Assembly: GCA_025352125.1 (NCBI GenBank)
Contig: JANXTZ010000070.1
Span: 1-38,150 of the forward strand
DNA length: 38,150 bases
Direction of reading: 5' to 3'
Source: Deinococcales bacterium
GTDB lineage: Bacteria; Deinococcota; Deinococci; Deinococcales; JAAFIG01
Part shown: piece after piece, positions 32,999 to 38,150 of the stretch
How the letters are laid out: each line of letters starts with the position of its first letter
Numbering within the stretch: position 1 is the first letter of the stretch
Translations under genes and position numbers: made by a program
The notes under the pieces: model-generated
Told to the model about the DNA's origin: nothing
Seen by the model: only the letters and a program-made list of their open reading frames with translations
The model's database searches: none

Positions 32999-34312
32999 AT
33001 GCTGCGCTGGTTTTTCGTCACTTTTTTGACGGTTTGCACCTCGGGTTTTGCGTCCGCGCTCGGGTGGGACATCGCCGTGCCTGGCGCGAGGGCGAGGCTT
33101 GGTTTTGGCGGCGGATTTTTTGTTGGAGCCTGGTCAGAATTGCGGCTCGAGGTGTCTGGCGCTGGGGCGTACCAGGTTCATCTGGATTCGCAGTCGGGTC
33201 GTTACCGTGACGGTTTCAAACCCTTAACAGCAACGTTGACCGTCCCCGAAGGTTCGGGTGTGCGGGTTCAAACGCTCCAAATTCCACTTTCAAATCATGT
33301 TGCCAAACTCACCCTCTCGGGCGAGGCTGGTTCCAAAACCGTGACGCTCGAGCCTTTTGATGCGGCAATGGCAATCGGTATCACAGACGGTATCGCGGGT
33401 GTTCGAGGGAATTCTTTTGAACTTTCACCCGAAGATTTGCCTGCCAATCCAGCGCTGTTGTTAGGTGTGCCAGAAGTGATAGGCAATAATCTGGTCTCGC
33501 CCGCCTCGTTGCTGGCGGCGCTGGCGGCGGGTTCTCGGGTATTTTTGCCTGAAACCCAGATGTTGCCAAAATTGAACGGCGCAATTGGTCTGGGCAGACT
33601 CGAGCGTGACCCTGGAAGCAGCCGTTTGCCCGTCAGCATCAATTTGGAAGCCTTGGCGCGCTCTGTCGCGCCTGCGGTCATCGTTCCCCCTGGACGGCAC
33701 ACGTTTTTGGGCTGGTGGGCGGTGGGCGGTTTTGTGGTGGGTTTGGGAATTTACAGTGCGCGTCGGGCGGAGCGTGCTTTTGTCATCGGTTCGGCGTGCG
33801 CCATGTTTTTGTTTGGTCTGGTCGGTTTCTGGGCGTTTGCGCCACAAAGCGCTTTCACCCAAAACACGGCACAAGTGTTGATCGGTGCTCGAGGTTGGGG
33901 TCTAAAAATGGTTGTGGCATCACGGTTTGATTTGCGGGCATCGACAGTTGCCCTGCCAAAAGGTGCAAAGTCTTTGACTGGCGAATCCCTCGAGTACCTT
34001 GCCGACCGTGTCAACCTCAAATCTTTGGCTTGGCAAAAGCATTCGTATCTGTTGCCGCCAGTGGTCAGTGCTGTTCCGCTACGGATTGTCAACCAAAGAA
34101 TCCTGAACACTGGCAACCAGAACTTCAGTGAAATTCAAGTGGTCGGTTCTGGGGTTCAAGAACCCATCGCCCCAGGACTGAGCGCAAAAATTTCGCAAAC
34201 TGGTTATTCCAGCCAGTTTAATTTCGAGGCGCTGCCAGTTGGTTCGGTGGTGGGTAAGGTCAAAGGGATGCAAGCGAAGTTTGTGATCGCCTTACCCGAG
34301 GACACCCCATGA
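32999..34312 (+). CDS. Exported membrane-anchored protein, unknown function
   Basis: A 437-residue protein starting with a signal sequence (MLRWFFVTFLTVCTSGFASA); the ATG at 32999 is chosen over an earlier in-frame start because of this signal and the -10 box just before it. The N-terminal half (about 20-230) is beta-rich and probably periplasmic. Two hydrophobic segments at about 245-262 and 268-290 (FLGWWAVGGFVVGLGIY, AFVIGSACAMFLFGLVGFWAF) form a hairpin in the membrane. A second periplasmic beta domain follows. This layout resembles proteins encoded in MoxR/VWA envelope clusters, but no MoxR or VWA gene is here. ATGA overlap with the next gene shows an operon. Confidence 0.72.
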   Translation: MLRWFFVTFLTVCTSGFASALGWDIAVPGARARLGFGGGFFVGAWSELRLEVSGAGAYQVHLDSQSGRYRDGFKPLTATLTVPEGSGVRVQTLQIPLSNHVAKLTLSGEAGSKTVTLEPFDAAMAIGITDGIAGVRGNSFELSPEDLPANPALLLGVPEVIGNNLVSPASLLAALAAGSRVFLPETQMLPKLNGAIGLGRLERDPGSSRLPVSINLEALARSVAPAVIVPPGRHTFLGWWAVGGFVVGLGIYSARRAERAFVIGSACAMFLFGLVGFWAFAPQSAFTQNTAQVLIGARGWGLKMVVASRFDLRASTVALPKGAKSLTGESLEYLADRVNLKSLAWQKHSYLLPPVVSAVPLRIVNQRILNTGNQNFSEIQVVGSGVQEPIAPGLSAKISQTGYSSQFNFEALPVGSVVGKVKGMQAKFVIALPEDTP

Positions 34313-34869
34313 TTCACCATCCGTTTGACGACGTACAACTTTCCAAACCCGTGCCACCTCCACCAGACCCCTTGCCACCCGTCTTTCAACTCGAGTTGGC
34401 GTATCAAATGGTGCTGGTCGGTTGCCTGATCGAAATGCTATTAACCGTTTTTCTGTCACCGCGCGGCGAGGTTGCTGTACCTGTTGTCTACCAATCGGTG
34501 GCTGCCCTCCGGGCGGTGGTCTTGCTGGGATTGACGCTGCTGGTCTTGCCCTACAAAACCCGTGTCGTGCTGCCCGCCATGCTGATTTGGGCAGCCATGT
34601 TGAGCGCCCCAGAATTGTGGGCATTCGCGCTCGAGGCTCGAGCAGGAATGCCGCTCAGCTTGATCGGAACGCTTCTGTTGGCGCTTGGCATTCAGTCAAG
34701 TTTCAGGCTCACTTTCAAACTCGGGCTGGTTTACCTTGGGCTGATGCTGGGAAGTTTACTGTTGCCCACAGCCTTGAATGCGTTTTTCAGCCTGGTTCAA
34801 CTCGCAATTCCAGTCTGGCTGATTGTCTCGAGTCTCATCTTTTTACTGGCATACTGGAAGGACGCATGA
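34309..34869 (+). CDS. Multi-pass membrane protein, unknown function
   Basis: A 186-residue protein with about five hydrophobic helices (near 28-48, 60-80, 84-103, 112-130, 135-180). It begins with a Pro-rich cytoplasmic or periplasmic tail (KPVPPPPDPLPP). No charged catalytic residue is conserved enough to suggest an enzyme. It overlaps both neighbours by 4 bp (ATGA), so it is translated in step with them and probably forms a membrane complex with the flanking gene products. Family not recognised. Confidence 0.7.
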   Translation: MIHHPFDDVQLSKPVPPPPDPLPPVFQLELAYQMVLVGCLIEMLLTVFLSPRGEVAVPVVYQSVAALRAVVLLGLTLLVLPYKTRVVLPAMLIWAAMLSAPELWAFALEARAGMPLSLIGTLLLALGIQSSFRLTFKLGLVYLGLMLGSLLLPTALNAFFSLVQLAIPVWLIVSSLIFLLAYWKDA

Positions 34870-36248
34870 TACTGATTCGATCACCACAACTTCCAAAGGG
34901 CTGGACACACCAAGTTTTGAGCTTGCATCGGGTCTGGCACTTGCGGCGCGTTTGGCAGTGGAAAGCTCGAGCGGTGGCGGTCTTGACGCTTCTTGCCTTG
35001 ATTGGAGTCATCTTTGGAGGCGATAAACGTTGGCTGCTCGCCAGCCTGCTCGGTGTATTGCTGCCCGCCCCGCATCCAAAAACCCAAACCTTGCTCGAGA
35101 TTGAACGCGATCAAGGTGAGATTTACACCACGGCATTGGTTGCGCCCGAAGATGGCTTTGGTTTCTCAAAACGCCTACTCGAGGGTGCAAAATACGTCAT
35201 GCACAAAGCCCAATTGCCCAACTTGCCCTGGCTCGAGGGGCTGGGAATTTTACTGCTGGTGTCCTTGGCATTCGTGATTCCCGCCCAATCCTCAATTCCA
35301 AACGATTCTGCCCAGGCAGTCGCGCCAACCCCAATTGAGCAAAGCCCCAACAATTCCTCGAGCGACCCACAAACTGCCCCGCCCGTTTTAAATGCTCCCG
35401 CCTCTGGAGCCGCGCCGCAGGCGGGACAGAATGCCGCCAATGGCAAACCTGCCTCGGGCGGCACACCAGGCGAAACTGGTGTCGGAGAATCAAGACCGGG
35501 CGGTGGCAACGCCAGTGACGACCCCGCCGCCGTCAGCCGAGATTACCTTGAGGCGCTCGAGCGCGGCGCGGTGAAATCAAGTGGCGGACCACAAAAAACG
35601 GGTGGCAATGCCAAAAAAGTGGAAGACCTCAACTCGAGCAAGACCGACCAAAACAGCAAGGGTCAGTCGGATGCAAACGGACAGGGTTCACAAAATGGAC
35701 AAAATGGCAAGTCAGGACAAAAACCAGATTCTGGACAGCAAAACAAAGGGCAGCAGGGGCAAAACGGACAACAGCAAAACGGCACGGGCAGTGCTTCAAA
35801 CCCCAACAATTCGGGCAAACAAGGGCAACAAAACCAAAACTCGAATGGCAAAAACCCTCAAAAGAACGGACAACAAAATCCTGGAAATTCGCAAAATGGC
35901 AAAGATCAACTGGATCGCGGCGAAAATGGTGACAGTGGCAAATTCCCGAACCAATCCCCAGATTCAAACCAAAATCGCAGTCAACCAGGGCAGGCGGGAC
36001 GCGGAGGAGGTTTGGGAAATCGTCTGAACGGTGCCAACGCCGCCAAAAAAGGCAAACTCGAGTACCTGCCAGGCGAGAACCAGGGCAATCAAGTGCGCTC
36101 GGGGGCAATGCAACTGCCAGGCGACCCAAAACGACCATTGACCCTGACCCCAGGCACGCCAGCCTACCAACGCGCCGTTGAAAATGCGGTGCTCGACCCA
36201 CGATTGCCGCCCGAATACCAAGAGATGCTGAAAAATTATTACAAGTAA
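34866..36248 (+). CDS. Membrane protein with a long Asn/Gln/Gly/Ser-rich tract
   Basis: A 460-residue protein. The ATG at 34866 is fixed by the ATGA overlap and a hydrophobic N-terminal third (membrane segments about 36-52, 56-70 and 118-136). Residues about 140-390 are low complexity: Pro/Ala/Gly-rich, then many GQNGQ, NGK and QQNG units, which should be disordered or beta-prone. A short ordered end follows (LTLTPGTPAYQRAVENAVLDPRL, PPEYQEMLKNYYK); this P-P-E-Y-x-x-x-x-x-x-Y/F end occurs in proteins of MoxR/VWA envelope clusters, by memory. The role is unknown, plausibly a cell-envelope or aggregation function with its two upstream partners. Confidence 0.72.
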   Translation: MILIRSPQLPKGWTHQVLSLHRVWHLRRVWQWKARAVAVLTLLALIGVIFGGDKRWLLASLLGVLLPAPHPKTQTLLEIERDQGEIYTTALVAPEDGFGFSKRLLEGAKYVMHKAQLPNLPWLEGLGILLLVSLAFVIPAQSSIPNDSAQAVAPTPIEQSPNNSSSDPQTAPPVLNAPASGAAPQAGQNAANGKPASGGTPGETGVGESRPGGGNASDDPAAVSRDYLEALERGAVKSSGGPQKTGGNAKKVEDLNSSKTDQNSKGQSDANGQGSQNGQNGKSGQKPDSGQQNKGQQGQNGQQQNGTGSASNPNNSGKQGQQNQNSNGKNPQKNGQQNPGNSQNGKDQLDRGENGDSGKFPNQSPDSNQNRSQPGQAGRGGGLGNRLNGANAAKKGKLEYLPGENQGNQVRSGAMQLPGDPKRPLTLTPGTPAYQRAVENAVLDPRLPPEYQEMLKNYYK

Positions 36249-36253
36249 TTTGT

Positions 36254-36259
36254 TAACAT
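36254..36259 (+). promoter_or_regulatory. Leaderless -10 box of the zinc-ribbon membrane protein gene
   Basis: TAACAT ends exactly 6 nt before the ATG at 36266, and no SD lies between. The preceding stop codon is only 17 nt from the ATG. Confidence 0.5.
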
Positions 36260-36265
36260 AACCTC

Positions 36266-36667
36266 ATGAATCCGCTTCAAGCCGTGCAACAAGGACTCGA
36301 GAAACTCAACCCGATCCCGCAACCACTTCGGGTTTTGATTGGCTCGAGTTGGTTCTGGCTGGCGGTTTGGGTGTCGTTGTGCGTCGGCATTACACGGTAT
36401 CTGTTCGGCGAAAGACTCGGCGCTTGGATTGGTTTGACCATTGCCGCCATCAGTTGGTGGACTTTTGTACCAAATGGACGCGACGAATTGACCATTGCCG
36501 TCATCGGTTTTATTTTCGCGCAAGTGGTTGGTCTGATCTGGTCTCGCTCGAGCCTGACCGCAGGCGCTCGAGGGGTTAAAGCCTGCCCAGATTGCGCCGA
36601 AGAGGTCAAATCTCGCGCTCGAGTTTGCAAGCATTGCGGGTTTGAGTTTCAGGTAAAAAAAGTTTGA
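36266..36667 (+). CDS. Small membrane protein with a C-terminal zinc ribbon
   Basis: A 133-residue protein with hydrophobic segments near 28-46, 50-66 and 75-95. The cytoplasmic tail carries CPDCAEEVKSRARVCKHCGFEF, with two CxxC pairs spaced 11 residues apart (C-P-x-C...C-x-x-C), the usual double-zinc-ribbon (zinc-ribbon-15 type) knuckle. Such tails occur in many small bacterial membrane proteins of unknown role; here the zinc site probably aids interaction. Codon use and CTCGAG content (four sites) match the host. It may be the last gene of the membrane-protein cluster but has its own -10 box. Confidence 0.75.
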   Translation: MNPLQAVQQGLEKLNPIPQPLRVLIGSSWFWLAVWVSLCVGITRYLFGERLGAWIGLTIAAISWWTFVPNGRDELTIAVIGFIFAQVVGLIWSRSSLTAGARGVKACPDCAEEVKSRARVCKHCGFEFQVKKV

Positions 36668-36710
36668 ATTTGCCAGCAATATGGTGCAAAGCTCAAGTTT
36701 TGGCAGTGGG

Positions 36711-36973
36711 TTAGGTAGGGAATATTTCCCCGCACTCTCTCGAAATGTTCCCGTATACATCTTTACAATTTCCAATTCGGTCAACAGTCAAAACGCGTTG
36801 ATCGAGCATGAACACCACACGAAACTGACCGACGCGTAAACGCTAAAACCCAGCCAAATTTCATTTGAGGTAGGCAATATCACCCTCGCCAGCATCAGAG
36901 CCACCAGTAACTCCTGGGTTAATTTTTGATTCAAACCACGCAATTACTATTTTACCATTTTGGAAAGTTGAAC
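36711..36973 (-). pseudogene. RelE/ParE-type toxin pseudogene
   Basis: Translating the minus strand in one frame gives VIAWFESKINPG..., then NLAGF, RLRVGQFRVVFMLDQRVL and TVDRIGNCKDVY. This is the RelE/ParE pattern of GNLAGFWRLRVGDYR...GHRKDVY. The frame is broken by two nonsense codons, a TGA where the family has Gly (GGA) and a TAG where it has Trp (TGG), each a single-base change. No frameshift is needed. The 5' limit is uncertain because no good start codon is seen. The toxin is therefore dead; it lies in an AT-rich, CTCGAG-poor stretch that was probably acquired. Confidence 0.72.
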
Positions 36974-37287
36974 AGTATACGGCGCATTCGGCAAGAGTTT
37001 ACTCGTGCTTGCAATTGCCGCGCAATATCCTCGAGTGAAACGTTGGCTTTTCCTGCAAACCGCATCATTCGAATATGTAGGACTTGTTGTTCCTCGATTA
37101 CGTTGATTGGCTCGAGGTTGACATCTATACCGTAACATTCAAAAGCACTACGCATAATAACAATTGGGCTGAGAGTAAAGTCAGTTCGATACGTCTCGAG
37201 CAAATTATAAACATCGTCAGAAATCCCGAGGGTTTTCGTGCTGGCATTGTACTTGATTTTTAATCCTTGAGCCAAAACCAAATACAA
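36952..37287 (-). CDS. Possible hypothetical protein (weak)
   Basis: An open frame of 111 codons that ends just before the RelE-like pseudogene. Its only start is TTG at 37287, next to an in-frame stop, so it may be a fragment. The translation contains PINVIEEQQVLHIRMMRFAGKANVSLEDIARQLQARV, which is coherent enough not to be random, and it has three CTCGAG sites. The position before a RelE-like toxin would suit an antitoxin, but no ribbon-helix-helix pattern is clear. It could be another decayed gene. Confidence 0.3.
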   Translation of the reverse strand: MYLVLAQGLKIKYNASTKTLGISDDVYNLLETYRTDFTLSPIVIMRSAFECYGIDVNLEPINVIEEQQVLHIRMMRFAGKANVSLEDIARQLQARVNSCRMRRILFNFPKW

Positions 37288-37333
37288 AACGTCTGAAGTA
37301 ATAATTTATTTCCCATTTTGGTTTGGTGTTTTA

Positions 37334-37771
37334 TTAATTCGATGTCTCAAGCCCATATCGTATTGCCTCTTCAAATATTTCAATGTTTATATCTTTTAAC
37401 GTTTTGAACTTAATACAATATCCACTCACGTTTACCTTGCCGAGTTTTTTTCCATATGTCTGGGTTAAGTATTTCTTGTCTTGAATACCAAGGATATAAA
37501 CAGAAATTCCAGTTTTGTTTGCACTCATACCGACTTGATAAAACCCTCTGGTTTTTCCATCAGCGTATTTTATGGCGTAAAATCCGTATCCTATATTAGG
37601 ATTAGAGACAGTTTTATTTTCACTATTTTTACCATCCAAGAACCATAATTTACATGCTGGCATTACTTGCAAAATAATGTTGTGCAACGCTTGCATGTCG
37701 CTGCGTTTTGATTCTGGTTGGCTTGTAATATACGTTTTGATTTGTTCTTGAATGTTCATTTCATCGCTCAT
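37334..37771 (-). CDS. DUF1801-family protein
   Basis: A 145-residue protein. ATG at 37771 follows AAGGAGG, a strong SD rare in this window; the earlier in-frame start is dismissed. The fold pattern of the DUF1801 (YdhG-like) family is visible: IKTYITSQPESKRSDMQALHNIILQVMPACKLWFLDGK, then strands in YGFYAIKYADGKTRGFYQVGMSANKTGISVYILG and KVNVSGYCIKFKTLKDIN. The function of this family is unknown. The gene is AT-rich and lies in the longest CTCGAG-free stretch of the window (about 37200-37940), pointing to recent acquisition. Confidence 0.82.
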   Translation of the reverse strand: MSDEMNIQEQIKTYITSQPESKRSDMQALHNIILQVMPACKLWFLDGKNSENKTVSNPNIGYGFYAIKYADGKTRGFYQVGMSANKTGISVYILGIQDKKYLTQTYGKKLGKVNVSGYCIKFKTLKDINIEIFEEAIRYGLETSN

Positions 37772-38012
37772 ACAATCCTCCTTGAGAACTGCTGCTTGGT
37801 TGCAACTACTAAACATGAAATAGCTGTTTTGCTTTCTTATATTCGATGCTCAGATTACGATGTCTCAGACAAAATTGCAAAAAAATTATCGTATAGGACA
37901 TAAACAAGATCAGTTTGATTCGTTTATATTGACCCCGGATCGGCTCGAGGTGTTCAAGAATCTTGTTAGCCTTGCAACCCCGAGCCTGACAGCGTTTGAG
38001 GTGCTTGAGCCA
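37772..38012. other. Spacer between the DUF1801 gene and the 16S terminator
   Basis: No gene is supported here. An 81-codon minus-strand open frame (37809-38054) lies downstream of the 16S rRNA gene and over its terminator, so it is not called as coding. Confidence 0.4.
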
Positions 38013-38038
38013 ATAAAAAGTCCACTCATCTCGAGTGG
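38013..38038 (-). terminator. Probable terminator after 16S rRNA
   Basis: Minus strand: CCACTC-GAGAT-GAGTGG (38033-38038 with 38022-38027) followed by ACTTTTTATT. The 5' arm runs into another CTCGAG. It lies about 80 nt after the 16S 3' end and no tRNA or 23S sequence follows. Confidence 0.7.
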
Positions 38039-38116
38039 CCACCATTATTAACATTCAGTTTTAAACCTGATGTTCGAGTGCGAGTTCCACCAAATTACTT
38101 TGGGGTTAGAACTCCT

Positions 38117-38150
<34 letters not shown>

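Noticed and set aside
37809..38054. An 81-codon minus-strand frame after 16S rRNA
   Set aside because: It overlaps the rRNA terminator hairpin and the immediate downstream region; no promoter or SD of its own.

Overview
ORGANISM. The window reads as a chromosomal segment from a bacterium of the Deinococcota (Deinococcus-Thermus) type; this is inference. Supporting signs are: a 16S rRNA 3' end at the right edge with no 23S gene or spacer tRNA after it (unlinked 16S and 23S genes are known in this phylum); many genes whose -10 box lies 5-8 nt before the start codon (leaderless mRNAs are common in Deinococcus); and two metabolite-sensing RNAs. The palindrome CTCGAG occurs about 225 times by hand count, roughly once per 170 bp where about nine would be expected by chance. 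It is found in genes, spacers and terminator stems, and thins out in a few AT-rich, probably foreign, stretches.

LAYOUT. 5-840: an intact IS5-type insertion sequence. 1184-3268: a lipoprotein with three DUF11-type repeats and a GH114-like domain. 3417-5717: aquaporin, then on the minus strand a TPR protein, an Hsp20 and a small unknown. 5766-9754: tyrA, a small membrane protein, a glmS ribozyme and glmS. 10095-13032: a sorbosone-dehydrogenase-like protein and a Cu/Zn-SOD/beta-propeller fusion. 13142-14850: a secreted hydrolase and a Phd/VapC-type toxin-antitoxin pair. 14917-23700 (minus): asnS, metK, metH, two extra genes and metF, headed by a SAM-I riboswitch. 23752-26493 (minus): a secreted unknown, a short-chain dehydrogenase and a quinone oxidoreductase. 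26585-30226 (plus): a tightly overlapping six-gene operon for NAD and ADP-ribose metabolism. 30156-32760 (minus): a lipoprotein and lepA. 32999-36667 (plus): envelope genes including a protein with a long Asn/Gln/Gly-rich tract. 36711-37771: an AT-rich region with a RelE-like pseudogene and a DUF1801 protein. 38120 to the end: 16S rRNA.

HOW IT WORKS TOGETHER. metF, metH and metK make and activate methionine, and a SAM-I riboswitch sits before metF. A 30-bp repeat (26 of 30 identical) with a conserved inner stem and different but self-complementary outer stems follows both metH and metK. The NAD operon joins an NrtR-like regulator with a degenerate Nudix box, a NADAR protein, an ADP-ribosylation/crystallin-J1-type protein, a nucleoside-deoxyribosyltransferase-like protein, a PnuC transporter and a bifunctional NadR. 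It looks like a self-regulated module that recycles damaged or ADP-ribosylated NAD products and rebuilds NAD; it is the best candidate for an undescribed system here. The genome-wide CTCGAG iteration is the most striking sequence-level signal.
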